From Gautieria morchelliformis (taxonomy: Eukaryota > Basidiomycota > Agaricomycetes > Gomphales > Gomphaceae): a stretch of DNA of 64,000 nt. The translations under genes and the position numbers were made by a program. Positions 1-9,710 of the stretch are shown one piece after another. The stretch spans positions 1 through 64,000 of the forward strand of contig WHVA01000537.1 of assembly GCA_015179125.1 (NCBI GenBank). Direction: 5' to 3'. Under the pieces are notes generated by a model, which did not search any database, had not been told where the DNA came from, and saw nothing but the letters and a program-made list of their open reading frames with translations. Position 1 is the stretch's first letter; every line of letters starts with the position of its first letter.

Positions 1-700
1 GCCATGAGCCCAAGCCCGACCAGGGCTCGGCCAGGCTCGGGCTAAAGCCCAGGCCTGCGGGTGTGGGATCCGGGAAGTCATTGAAGGAGGATAATCATAA
101 TGGTTATGTAATACAGCATATATGAGTATATAATATATACTATAAGAGTATTAATAACAACATATAGGAATATATAGTAGTATTTATAAGGAGAATAATA
201 GATGTTATTAGACGATTCTGTATATATTTAAACATCTCAAAGATATATATACATATGAGAGAGTATTAGACTACAAGATAGAGTAACAGATACTTGGAGA
301 GATACCTGTAACAGATATGAGTAGGAGTATTAGTATGACTAGTTATAATGAGAGAGTATTAGACTACCATATGGAGTAATAGTAGTTGTGTAGATATTTG
401 TAATATATATGAATAGTTATAATGATATAGTGTATATTAAAAGTGGGTAAAAAATAAGAAGAGACGTAAAAATTGGCAGAGGCGTTCTCGTCGGCGGAGC
501 AGCCGCTTGGGGAGGGACAAAATAAAAAATTATTTATAGCCCAGCAATAAGATTGGCATATACTTTCGTCCTCTTCTTTTCTATAATTTGAGAATAAAAT
601 GGGTGAAGCTACAGGTAATAAAAAGTTGTGAGCATCTGCCGAAGGGGATGCCGCACATGCATGTATTATTACTTGAGCTTAGTATCATATTAAATTCAAC
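1..700. other. Non-coding, AT-rich left edge
   Basis: No gene is supported here. The first 60 bases are G+C rich with repeated gctcgg-like words resembling the flank at about 8925-8990. From about 100 to 470 the sequence is strongly AT-rich. The open frame over 588-866 has no recognisable domain and runs through a palindrome, so I do not call it a gene. Confidence 0.5.
255..423. repeat. Imperfect AT-rich tandem duplication
   Basis: Two diverged units, about 255-347 and 348-423, both begin with a variant of gagagagtattagactac and both end near agttataat. This looks like local tandem duplication. Nothing suggests function. Confidence 0.4.
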
Positions 701-701
701 T

Positions 702-736
702 ACTAGACAACCTCCTCATCCAGGAGGTTGTCTAGT
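702..736. repeat. Perfect 15-bp hairpin
   Basis: The arms at 702-716 and 722-736 are exact reverse complements (left arm actagacaacctcct), separated by a 5-base loop, catcc. There is no T-run after it to suggest a terminator. It may be a fold-back remnant of a transposable element. Confidence 0.8.
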
Positions 737-923
737 TCTCTCACAGTCACTGTCGAAAATGCATAGTCAGTATGCTGTTCTGCGCAAGCTTGGTTGCTTA
801 ATCGCATTTGGCAGTTTGTATAGTAAACCCAGTCTTAGAACACCACTCCTCGTATTGTGTAGTTAAATATCTAATGAGAAGGTTTGATGGACTAAAAAAG
901 CACCTCATGCATTGACTGGAGGT

Positions 924-1037
924 TGTAAGGGCAACCCTGGCTAGTTGTGGAGATCACACTACCACACAACTGACAAGGGGAAATCCAAAGTATGTATAAA
1001 TGAACGGAGTATACAAGAGAGGGGATTCTCACTGAGT
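924..1037 (-). repeat. 3' LTR piece of element A
   Basis: The terminal part of the same LTR family: tgtaagggcaaccctgg on the plus strand and the following 100 bases match 4690 onward. It marks the downstream limit of element A. Confidence 0.75.
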
Positions 1038-1039
1038 CT

Positions 1040-3330
1040 CCACTTCCGCTTCCATGATCCGCGCGGCGGGATAGGGCATCGGGCTTGCCCATGGTGCGGC
1101 CGGGGCGGTGGTGGAGCATGAAGTCAAACCGGGACAGGTGTAGGGACCACCGTGCTTGTCGTCGGTTCAGCTTCTTAGACGTGCGGAAATACTCGAGGTT
1201 CTTGTGGTCTGTCCAGATCTCAAAAGGGCATAGAGCACCCTCGAGGAAGTGTCGCCACTCCTCCAGTGCTCGGATGATTGCCAGCATCTCCTTGTCATGG
1301 ATCTCATAGTTCCGCTCGACCGGACTAAGGCTCTTAGAGAAGAAGGCAATCGGATGCCACCCCCCACCATCTTCCGATGACTGCTGTGACAAGACCACTC
1401 CGGTAGCTGCGTCGGAAGAATCCGCCTCGACTCGATAAGGGCGAGAGTCGTCGGGAAAGATCAGGACCGGAGCGGAAGTGATCAGCTCCTTGAGTTTGTC
1501 AAAGGAAGTCTGTTCCGGCTCTCCCCACCGCCATCCAACCTCCTTCTTGGTGAGGTCGAAGAGGGCACGGGCGTGGCAGGAGAAGTCCTTGATGAACCGC
1601 CGGTAGAAATTGACAAACCCAATGAAGGACTGGACCTCCTTCTTGTTTCGCGGCACGGGCCAATCCGATACACCGGAAACTTTGACTGGGTCCATTTCCA
1701 CCTTCCCTTCCGACACAATCACCCCAAGATACTCTATCCGCGTCCGCTCAAATTCGCACTTTTCCGGCTTGAGACACAGGTTGTACTCCCGGAGCCGTTC
1801 CAGCACTCTCCGCACGACTTCCCGATGTTCGGACATTGTTTTCGTGAAAATGAGGATGTCATCGAGGTAGACGCAGACAACCCCTTCTGCTATCATGTCA
1901 CGGGAAAATGTCATTCATCATCGTCTGGAATGTGGCGGGACTGTTGGTGAGGCCAAAGAACATGACCTGTGGCTCAAAGAGTCCTCGATTGGTGCGGAAT
2001 GCGGCCTTCCACTCGTCTCCCTCTCGGATCCGGACATTGTTGAAGCCCCAGCGGACATCCAGCTTAGTGAAGTACCTCGCCCCGCGGAGTTGTGTGATCA
2101 GTTCGGAAATGAGTGGAATGGGGTACCGGTTCTTGATCGTGATCGCATTCAAGGCCCGGTAGTCCTGCACAAGTCTGAGCGAGCCATCCTTCTTCTTGAT
2201 GAAGAACACCGGAGATGCCATGGGTGACTTGGAGGGGCGGATCCTCCCTGTACGGAGGTTTTCCGCAAGGAATGCATCGAGCTCTACCTGCTCCTTGGGT
2301 GACAGCGGGTAGACCTTGCAGTTGGTGGGCTTTGACCCAGGCTCCAACTCGATGGCGTGGTCCCACAGCTTCCGTGGAGGCAGGGTATCAAACGACTCCT
2401 TGGAAAAGACGTCCTCAAACTCCCGCAGGTACTCCGGAATTTCCGCCTCCACTCTATCATACCTCTTAGAGGCTTCCGCAAGGCGTTGCGAGATATTTCC
2501 GGTGGCGCGGATGTGTTCCGCCTCCGGCGGAAGGTTTACGTACAGCAAGCGCTCCCCTTCCGTCAGAGTGTCTTCCAGGCCGAGTCGGATGGCGTCGGAA
2601 TCGGAATTGGAAGGGGGATCCGGGTCAAATTCCGCTTCCGAGTCTTCTTCTGCAAGCAGTGGATGGGGCCGGAACGACATGTCTGTATGAGCCGTTCGGT
2701 CTTCCGCTGCTCCTGGCGCTCCTTCCGCACTTCCGACCGGCACATGTGACACTTGGCTGGACACCGACTCATCAGTACCTTCCGAGTCTGCCAATTGATC
2801 TCCGGGTTGTGCTCTTGAAGCCAGGTAAACCCGAGGATGATGTCTTGCTTCCCCAGGCTGGTGACAGCGAAGGAAGTGCGTTCCGAGTGTCCATCGTAGC
2901 GGAGAATTGTGTCCACTATCTCCGTGATGGACCCTGCCTCATTGGGGCTTCCATCCACATTGAACACCGGGATTGCACGTTGCAACTTCCGCATGGTCAG
3001 TCGGTTCCGTTCCACATAGTCCCGGTCCATAAACTGACCAGTGGCCCCGCAATCGACAAGGGCGGGTCCGGATTTGACTTCCGCCGTATCGGTCGTCTGG
3101 ATCTCTACCTTAATGACTAGTGACTTGGGGCCAGGGGTGGCAGCAACAACATAGCGCTTCGGAAGGCGTCTCTCCCAAGGGCGGATGCGGGATGGACGGG
3201 GTGTCAGATTTGGTTTTTGTGTGACTTTATCCGGTGGGTCTGTACGAAGTGAGGGGAGTGGGGGCTTTTCATTCTCTACTTCAAGACAGGCAAACCGGTT
3301 ATGTACAGGCAGCAGGGGCACACATCTCAC
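1040..3330 (-). pseudogene. pol remnant of element A (PR-RT-RNase H)
   Basis: Overlaps the end of gag by a few bases in another frame, as is usual in this family. Protease similarity is seen in ALVDCGATGQFMDRDYV. The reverse transcriptase core contains FTKLDVRWGFNNVRI, MFFGLTNSPATFQTMMNDIF and the catalytic box [11 protein letters not shown]. RNase H similarity contains YRVEADSSDAATG and FEIWTDHKNLEYF. The region is broken in a few places, and no integrase is seen before the LTR piece. Confidence 0.85.
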
Positions 3331-4502
3331 CCGCTGCGTGTCACAAAATCCGACGCATCTTCCGCTTCCGGTAGACCATGTTCCGCATTTTCGGAAAGTT
3401 CTTCCACAGTGGGCACTCCGTTTATGTCTGCAAGTGCGAGGAACTCTGGAAGGATCTCGAGTTTCTCCTCTGTGGTCATAAGCCGGATATCAAAGGCTTG
3501 GGGGCACTCGCGAGCATAGTGGCCTGGTTGTCGGCAGCGGAAGCAGGTGATAGTTCCGTGGCCTTTTCCGCGCATGCGGTCAACATCCATCGGGGCAGGG
3601 CCACTCTTCGAGGGAGGAGGGCTATGGTTCCTAATAGGAGCAGGCGGAGCAAGTATCGGAAATAATTTCCGTGTGGGAATGAATGCGCTTCCGGGTTTTG
3701 GCACAGGTGGAGTAGGGCGAGCGGAACTGCGTGTCATGTTCCGACTCGTCTCCACGAAGGCCTCATTTGCGTCCCTGTTCCGAGAAACCTTCTGCGCGGC
3801 TTGGTACCACCCTTCCGGGTCATCAAAATCCGGAGCTCCATCCCCAAGCAGCGCAACTTGGTTCTGGAGCGTCGGATCAAGTCCTCGTCGGAATTTGATG
3901 ACGATCGTCTTGTCGTCGTCATATTCCGCAAGGTCGATGAGCTCCTGGAAGCGATCGATGTAGTCATCGACCGGATCTTTGGCCTGGTACCAGCTCGTCC
4001 CCTCGAGCTTTGTAAGGGCTGTGAGCTGCTCGTTTTTCGGGCAGAACTGGTCGGAAAATGTTTTCTCGAACGCGTCCCAGTCCCGGAAGTAGTTCCCCTT
4101 GCCCTTTGCTTCATGTCGGATCACCTTGTTTGCAAAACGGGCTGCGCGGTCCGATTTGAAAAAGGACAATGTCCAGTGAATCCGAGCCTGGTCGTTCGGA
4201 AAGAGGTCTCCGACAATTGCGAAGTAGATGCTGCATGTGTTGAAGAATGCGCATCCCTTCTCCCGATCTCCCTCAAAGTCCGCCCGAGTTGCGGGTTTGA
4301 CCTTTGCTAACTTCGCGGACATCCTCTTTTCCGCTAGTTCCGCTTTTCCGAAATCCGGATCATCCGGCATTTCATTTCCACCACCTTGTGGAATATCTAA
4401 CTTAGCCAAAATCGCTTGTAAGGCTGTTTCAATCGCGTCGGTCTTCATCCGGTTCCGCGTCAATTCCTCCTCCATATTCCGAAGACGATCGTCCGGATCC
4501 AT
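3327..4502 (-). CDS. gag of element A
   Basis: Retrotransposon capsid-type gag. The likely start is the ATG of MDPDDRLRNMEEE. An open reading frame extends further upstream, but only from a TTG inside the LTR end. The central part is a typical fungal gypsy gag, with WALSFFKSDRAARFANK-like and DDYIDRFQELIDLAEYDD segments. A single CCHC knuckle, CFRCRQPGHYARECP, lies near the C-terminus. It is close to identical in layout to the gags of elements B (36413-37589) and C (40063-41238). Fossil; no host role is implied. Confidence 0.85.
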   Translation of the reverse strand: MDPDDRLRNMEEELTRNRMKTDAIETALQAILAKLDIPQGGGNEMPDDPDFGKAELAEKRMSAKLAKVKPATRADFEGDREKGCAFFNTCSIYFAIVGDLFPNDQARIHWTLSFFKSDRAARFANKVIRHEAKGKGNYFRDWDAFEKTFSDQFCPKNEQLTALTKLEGTSWYQAKDPVDDYIDRFQELIDLAEYDDDKTIVIKFRRGLDPTLQNQVALLGDGAPDFDDPEGWYQAAQKVSRNRDANEAFVETSRNMTRSSARPTPPVPKPGSAFIPTRKLFPILAPPAPIRNHSPPPSKSGPAPMDVDRMRGKGHGTITCFRCRQPGHYARECPQAFDIRLMTTEEKLEILPEFLALADINGVPTVEELSENAEHGLPEAEDASDFVTRSG

Positions 4503-4689
4503 GTTGGAAGGAGAAATATGGGACGGGATTTCCGGGGTTGGGAGCTCGGCGTAAGAAGAGGGGCTGTCGTACACTGTATGTGCGGAAGAGGTTGCGATCT
4601 CCGAGTCGCTGTCTCCGATTCCGAACGCACCTATGGCGAATGCAACGTGCAGTACGACCGCCGGTCCTCTAGGGGAGAGACTTTTCTGC

Positions 4690-5180
4690 TGTAAGGGCAA
4701 CCCTGGCTAGTCGTGGAGATCACACTACCACACAACTGACAAGGGGAAATCCAAAGTATGTATAAATGAACAGAGCATACAAGAGAAGGGGTTCTCACCT
4801 GACAAGGGGAAATCCAAAGAGAAAAGTCTAAGGACCCCCAATGTCAGCGAGCCCGTATTATACTACGCTGCGCAGCCAGGGACAACACTTGGCACCCGCC
4901 ATCAACCCTGCATCCCCCTGACCCTTGATCGACCCTTGATCGACCCTTGATGCTACCTATTATGCGAGTCGCTTGATTTCCGACACTGTTCCGGGGCGGA
5001 AGTCGGAAATTGGAGTGGAACTGGCAAGGCGAACGGAACTGGTGGAAGTTCTCCCAGAAGCGGAATCGTTCCCGAAAGCGGATGCGGAGATGGAATCGGA
5101 ACCGGAAGCGGAGTCGGAAATGGAGTCGGAACTGGGTGTGGTGTCGGAACTGGAAATGGAAAACAGGGTGTCCCCTGACA
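4690..5180 (-). repeat. 5' LTR of element A (long class)
   Basis: Read on the minus strand it starts TGTCAGGGG and ends CCCTTACA, with TG..CA termini. It is 491 bp. It matches the solo LTR at 18418-18907 and the shorter LTRs at 35812-36226 and 39449-39875. The long class carries an extra stretch of about 60 bp containing a TATA-like tataaatg, bracketed by a repeated gacaaggggaaatcc word. Confidence 0.85.
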
Positions 5181-5450
5181 CACGTCCCGTTTCCGCTGTT
5201 CTTCGCGGACACGCGACTCCTCCTCGCGACATTTACGGTCACGCTCCTCCTTCTCCTTCCGCTCCTGTTCCCGATGCTCCAGTTCCTTGCGCTCTTTCTC
5301 CTTGCGCTCCTCCTCCAGTCGCTCCTTCTCTTTCCGCGCAGCTTCCTCGGCCGCCTGTTTTTCAGCCTGCTTCTTCTGCGCGAGAAGGTCATCGAAATAC
5401 TTCTCCATTTCAGCACTGGACATTTTACTGAGGTCGGGTTGGGAGCTCAT
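5181..5450 (-). CDS. Charged coiled-coil ORF of family Z
   Basis: Starts at the ATG of MSSQPDLSKMSSAEMEKYF, about 120 bp inside the LTR. It continues as a long Glu/Lys/Arg-rich heptad region (KEKERLEEERKEKERKEL), a predicted coiled coil. The ORF at 58240-58617 begins MSSLPDFSKMTSAQMKEHF and has the same run, so this is a conserved element-borne protein. The ORF at 44832-45338 is a looser relative. Function is unknown. A capsid-assembly or nucleic-acid-packaging role is possible because of its position directly after the LTR. Confidence 0.6.
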
Positions 5451-5570
5451 AATGGATAAGGATGAAGACGCGTTTGTTTCCCGCCTATCTTTCGAACTCC
5501 GACGCGTTTGTTCACAGGTCACGTGATCCGACTTGTGGTCTCGCGGGGCTCGACCTTAGAAGGGAGATAC

Positions 5571-6262
5571 TGTTACGACCGTTCATTTCCGACTTCCGAC
5601 CCTCAGTTCCGCAATACCTTCCGCCCCTACGATATTTCTGCAACACATTCCGCCCCTCCGATATTTCCGACATTCCGCCCCTTGTACATTTCCCTTGTTC
5701 TTTCGACTCTATTACTCGGACCCACCGGACCCACCTTACCGTTCATCAAGACCATATGTCCGACCCTCCTTGTGTTTCATTGTCAGATATGTTTTCCCGA
5801 CCCCTTGTTCTTTGCCATTGTTCTACCTTACCCTGAACCCCCCTTGTAGTCCCATTGTTCCCAATAGTTAGTTCCCACGCATTGTCTACTCGACTTCCGC
5901 TTCCCCAGGAATTTTGCTTAGTACCATATCATTACCTGTTGCCCCAGCTCTTTGTATAAAAGCCTGTCATGTATGTCTCTTATTCTGCAATCAGATAATC
6001 ACCTTCGATACTTGATTTCCTTCGCTCCATCTCCTGTTCTTAGTACAGCGAGTCTAGCAAGATCTCAGTTTCTCTCCGCCTTCCGTCTTCCGCCTTCCAC
6101 CTCCGTTCCGACTCAAGTTCCGACCAACCTTTGGTTCAGTACTTTCCGACTTCCGACTCAGTTCCGAAATACTTAGGACGATAGTTCATTGGGGGCGCAA
6201 CCTACAAGTTGAAGCCGCTGTCCTTTCCAGTTCCGACTTAGCGGAAATCTCGATACATAACA
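5571..6262 (-). repeat. LTR of family Z
   Basis: 692 bp. The plus strand starts tgttacgacc and ends cgatacataaca, so termini are TG..CA with an imperfect inverted TGTTA/TAACA. A TATA-like tgtataaaag lies near 5955. It aligns along its length with the 696-bp solo LTR at 59834-60529, in opposite orientation. Confidence 0.8.
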
Positions 6263-6327
6263 CCATACCTGAACCGACAGCCCACCTCGCCTCACCGTCT
6301 GACCAGTGGTATCAAACACACTCTCAC

Positions 6328-7363
6328 ATGTCAAGACTCGCAGCGTTCTGGCTATGGCATGGGCTGGCTTCCAGCACTCGCACCTCATACACGACCGGCC
6401 AGCGATCTTTCTTCGACTTCATCCTTGCCAACCCTCACCTGCGGAACCCCACCGGCACCGTCCTGCCCGCAACCACCACAGCCGTCCTCGAATGGGTCGC
6501 ATTCCTGGGTTCCCACACCCTGCAGCCTAAAACAATCAAATCATATATCACCCACCTCCGCTCCGCTCACATTGACAATGACCTTCCCTTCGACACCTGT
6601 CAATCACCGTTGCTCCAGAGGATGGTGCAAGGCATCAAATGGTACATGGGCGAAAAGGATCGGAAACCCAAGCTGCCCATTACATTCAATGTCCTTCGGC
6701 AGATCATCTCACTTCACCCAGGACCACCCGGCATTGGTGAAATCAATTACATCGCGGCCATCTGCCTCCCAGTCCCCGCGTTCTTGCGCTGTGGGGAATT
6801 CACTGTTCACCATACCAGATCCTTCGACCCTGCCGCACACCTCACCTGGAGCTGCGTGCGCTTCGAGCCTTCCTTCGCCTCACCCCACTACGTCATCATC
6901 TCTATCCCCTCCTCAAAGACTGACCCCTTCTGATGGGGCATCTCTCTCTATGTCTCTGCAGCCCCAGGTGCCCCCACATGCCCTGTCACCAGCCTCCAGA
7001 GGCTCTACCACGAGGATCCATGCTCTCCCGAATCAGCACTATCCGTTGGGCATGATGGCTCACCCCTCCTTCGCGCCGACCTCCTCCGGCGGCTGCACGA
7101 AGACCTCACTAGACTAGGCTTCAACGCCAATCAGTTCACAGGGCACAGTTTCCGAAGGGGGGGCGCGTCGTCCGCAGCTGCCGCGGGTTTCAATGAGTTT
7201 GAGTTGCAACAGCTAGGCCATTGGAGCAGCGATTCTTATAAGCTTTATATCGAGCCAAACAAGTATCGCCTACTATCCCTCTCAGCACGCCTCCATTGGG
7301 CCGTTCCCAATGCTCAGCCTCCCAAGCCTCCGTCTCTCCGCCTTGCTTCAACTTTGGCTTGAG
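6328..7363 (+). pseudogene. Tyrosine recombinase remnant
   Basis: The N-terminal half is an SAM-like core-binding region (STRTSYTTGQRSFFDF ... KTIKSYITHLRSAHI). The catalytic half shows LRCGEFTV, with the first Arg of the RxxE box, then SKTDPF, HSFRRGGASSAAAAGF (the HxxR box), and GHWSSDSYKLYIEP (the His/Trp and the Tyr nucleophile). This order is that of phage-integrase-type tyrosine recombinases, which in basidiomycetes occur in Ngaro/DIRS retroelements and Cryptons. Fossil. Confidence 0.75.
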
Positions 7364-7443
7364 CACGGCCTACACCCTGGTCGCGCAAAAGAGCGCTGGC
7401 ATCACTATAGAACTCTTGCTCACCCAATTGTCACTATCGAGTA
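7356..7443 (+). repeat. Split direct repeat, copy 1
   Basis: 88 bp beginning ggcttgagcacggcc and ending atcgagta. It matches 7767-7854 with only two differences that I can see. It overlaps the end of the recombinase region. Confidence 0.85.
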
Positions 7444-7766
7444 AGCATAGATGGAGCGGACAAAGCTAGCATTGTCCAAGGTCTATGGCACGAGGCACGT
7501 GACTATGTCCACCCTGCACCTTCGGTCCACAATTCTCTCTATTGTCCACCCCCTTTTTACCTATTGTCCCATTTTCCCTATTGTTCCATTCTCCCCATTG
7601 TTTCCCATTAGTATATAAGACCATGTTCTCCCACAGGGCTTTCCTCGCATCCTTCTCACATATCTCGCGCTCGATAGCCATAAAGGCTTCGAGCTCCATC
7701 TTTTTCACACCCGCCCTGACCCACTCCCACTTTGTTGTCTTGTTTGTTTGTACTTATGCTTGTGCC

Positions 7767-7854
7767 GGCTTAAGCACGGCCTACACCCTGGTCGCGCAAA
7801 AGAGCGCTGGCATCGCTATAGAACTCTTGCTCACCCAATTGTCACTATCGAGTA
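7767..7854 (+). repeat. Split direct repeat, copy 2
   Basis: Second copy of the 88-bp repeat, 411 bp downstream of the first. The spacer holds a TATA-like tatataag and a CACGTG at 7496-7501, so it could be a terminal-repeat promoter region. Confidence 0.85.
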
Positions 7855-7888
7855 TAATCTTTACTGGCTTTACATTATTTGCCAAACT

Positions 7889-7972
7889 ACATATTTTGTT
7901 GCACAAACCGTTCAGGCATTCACTGTGTTCATTAATATGTGACATTAACGCCCAAATCCAATCTTGACAAGA
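7889..7972 (-). repeat. Dispersed LTR-like fragment
   Basis: The reverse complement of this stretch matches 33519-33605. The shared text on the minus strand begins tgtcaagattgg, which would suit an LTR start. It is too short to classify. Confidence 0.5.
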
Positions 7973-8030
7973 GGGCAAACATGTAGAGGACAGGAATTAT
8001 GGGCAGTAGGACTGGACTTGGTGCTCAAAA

Positions 8031-8455
8031 GAAGACTAGAAATTAATTCACTACAGGATTTCTAGGTCAACAAATCGAAGAGAAATAAGACTAATTTACT
8101 TGCCTCTCTCAGTGAATTTAGTTGTCACTGAGAGAGGGGGGAAATGTGTCTCATGCGCATGTACTACTAGCCGGCGCTTTAGCGCCCATGAGGCCACGGT
8201 GTGCCATGATAAGCGCCCATAGAACGTAGCGCGTTAGTGAACAGCCGCAGCTCAAAAAGGAAACTTGTCCACAACCACCCACAAAGGGTCGGTTGGACAG
8301 AACATGAAAATACAGCTTCGAAAAATCAAAGAAAAATTTGACAAATCATAGAATGAATGTCAGCATGGTTTCAAGTCAAAATCAAAAGAAATCCGAATGG
8401 TGGAATCTATTTGGCTTGATTTTGGTGCAGGAGTATAAATGCACCCAACAAAACA
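8031..8455 (+). repeat. Hairpin-bearing dispersed repeat, copy 1
   Basis: Contains two stem-loops: a first with arms around ctagaaat/atttctag at about 8037-8069, and a second with exact 13-bp arms at 8103-8115 and 8125-8137. The following 300 bases, including accacccacaaagggtcggt and a TATA-like gtataaatgcaccc, match copy 2 (13616-13925) and in part copy 3 (63585-63985, minus). No coding potential. Confidence 0.7.
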
Positions 8456-8539
8456 CCTCACAGGTGATTACCTATGCTGCATCAGCGAAGCAGAGTGCTT
8501 ATGGTGTTTTTGGTAATCCCTCTACTGGTCTCTGTCAGT

Positions 8540-8890
8540 TGTAGAAACTCACTGGCTTTCCAGGTTCACCATAGAGGAACTGCAGCACCTCAGTTTGCTC
8601 TTGGAGCTCCCAGACCCATTGATTACCAGTGGTGGCTACCGATCCCTGACTCAAGTCATTCACCCTGCTTTTTGTGCATCTCTGCAGCCCTGAAGATCAA
8701 TGGTCTCTTGCCACGAAGTATGTGTGCAAACTCCACAACTTTGGGGTTCCAATGCAGTTGGTCTTTGGTTTCATTGACTGCATGATATGCCAGACATGCA
8801 GAAGAACACAATCCAGTCAGTGTTGAATGAAGGAGACCACCCTCTCATTGTTTTTATCAGCTATACAGTGATGCAAGTTATGGTGTAAGT
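8540..8890 (+). pseudogene. Harbinger-like (DDE) transposase relic
   Basis: One frame reads RFTIEELQHLSLLLELPDP, then ITSGGYRSLTQV, like the N-terminal part of basidiomycete PIF/Harbinger-type transposases. Further on, DQWSLATKYVCKLHNFGVPM and FGFIDCMICQTCRR recall their WxLAxxYAxxxxxxGxP..GFIDGTxRxxCRP motif. Stop codons and frame shifts lie in between (for example a TGA just before the second block), and the expected Gly/Thr of the FIDGT box are replaced by Cys/Met. An inactive DNA-transposon remnant is the best call. Confidence 0.45.
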
Positions 8891-9006
8891 GTCAGGGGAA
8901 CCCCCTTCTGAAGCCATTTCCAAGCTTGGCCCGAGCTGAGCCCCAGACCCAGGCCGAGCATGTTCCGAGCCTAGGTTCCTGAGCCTTTGGCTTTGGTGGC
9001 AATTCC

Positions 9007-9173
9007 TGTTGCTCGTGCGAGGTCACGTGACGCAGTCGACCAATATAGTAGTGTGAGTTCGAAGGGAAACCCTATCACTTTTCCCTTCGAACTCAGGTAC
9101 GTACTGTTAGATACTCACTGAGCAGATAGTAATCCTATCACTTTTCCCTTCGAACTCAGTCCTACGCGCAACA
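9007..9173 (+). repeat. copia 5' LTR
   Basis: Begins TGTTGCTCGTGCGAGG and ends CTACGCGCAACA, so the tips TGTTGC/GCAACA are inverted. It contains TCACGTGA at 9023-9030 and a short internal duplication of a cctatcacttttcccttcg word. It is short for a copia LTR but complete. Confidence 0.92.
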
Positions 9174-9187
9174 GGTTATGGGCCCTG
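9174..9187 (+). other. copia primer-binding site
   Basis: ggttatgggccctg directly follows the LTR. It is complementary to the anticodon-stem region of initiator methionine tRNA, the half-tRNA primer site known for Drosophila copia, rather than to a tRNA 3' end. This is judged from the motif. Confidence 0.75.
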
Positions 9188-9191
9188 TGCT

Positions 9192-9700
9192 ATGATCGAA
9201 GAAAAAAATCTCAGTATGCCCAAATCAGAAACTAAAGGTCGCGCGAAAAGCATCAAAATTACGGGCACGAATTACGATACCTGGGCAACTGAAATGCAGG
9301 AGAAACTCGTGACAGTAGACGCATGGCAAATAGTCACCGAAGACCTCGAAAGGCCGATGGATGCAAGAGAAGCCGAGAAATGGCTCCTGAAGAGGGAGGA
9401 GGCCGCTGGCATCATACTCGAATCCCTCGCTCCGACACAATACGCCCACGTAGAGAACATCATGGAAAATCCCATTGAAATGTGGAAAAAGCTAAAGAGT
9501 AGCAACCTCAATTGAAACACTGTCGCCACAGGAAACGAAAACCTGAAGCGACAAGCATCCCTCACGTCACCAGCAGCAGCACCACCCACGTCCAGAGAAA
9601 AATGGAATACTACAGCATGCACAGTATGCAGAAGACAAGGCCACTCGGCGGAAAAATGCCGGCTCGCTCACCTGTGCCTCAAACCAACATGAAGAAATGA
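9192..9700 (+). pseudogene. copia gag region
   Basis: The first frame opens MIEEKNLSMPKSETKGRAK and has the usual copia gag start TGTNYDTWATEMQEKLV, then LESLAPTQYAHVENIM. A zinc-knuckle-like CTVCRRQGHSAEKC lies near 9640-9680. This part is short compared with typical copia gags and carries a couple of breaks. Fossil. Confidence 0.7.
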
Positions 9701-9710
9701 GGAAACACGA

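Larger units (their letters stand above)
924..5180 (-). mobile_element. Ty3/gypsy element A (broken)
   Basis: Minus-strand Ty3/gypsy fossil of the same family as elements B and C. Parts seen in minus-strand order are: 5' LTR 4690-5180, gag with a CCHC zinc knuckle, then pol with aspartic protease, reverse transcriptase and RNase H similarity, and a short piece of 3' LTR at 924-1037. No integrase was recognised. It is broken in several places. It directly abuts the coiled-coil ORF of family Z at 5181, which suggests nesting or recombination between two elements. Confidence 0.88.
5181..6262 (-). mobile_element. LTR element Z, 5' part (broken)
   Basis: Minus-strand 5' portion of an LTR element: LTR 5571-6262, a leader of about 120 bp, then a coiled-coil ORF. 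The LTR and ORF types match fragment W (57462-58963) and the solo LTR at 59834-60529. The rest of the element is not present here; element A adjoins it. Confidence 0.75.
6263..7854 (+). mobile_element. Tyrosine-recombinase element remnant, Ngaro/DIRS-like (broken)
   Basis: Contains a tyrosine-recombinase coding region (6328-7363), one 88-bp repeat at its end (7356-7443), about 320 bp with a TATA-like tatataag near 7613, and a second copy of the repeat (7767-7854). This resembles the B1-A2-B2 end of Ngaro-type retroelements, whose terminal repeats are split. No matching A1 repeat or reverse transcriptase is seen upstream, where the family Z LTR begins. A Crypton is the alternative. Broken, with about one break in the recombinase. 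Confidence 0.5.

Noticed and set aside
588-866. 92-codon open frame near the left edge
   Set aside because: It passes through the 702-736 palindrome, has no recognisable domain, and lies in AT-rich non-coding sequence.
1573-3120. Antisense open frames of 125-153 codons over element A
   Set aside because: They mirror the gag-pol coding strand, and similar shadows occur antisense to elements B and C.
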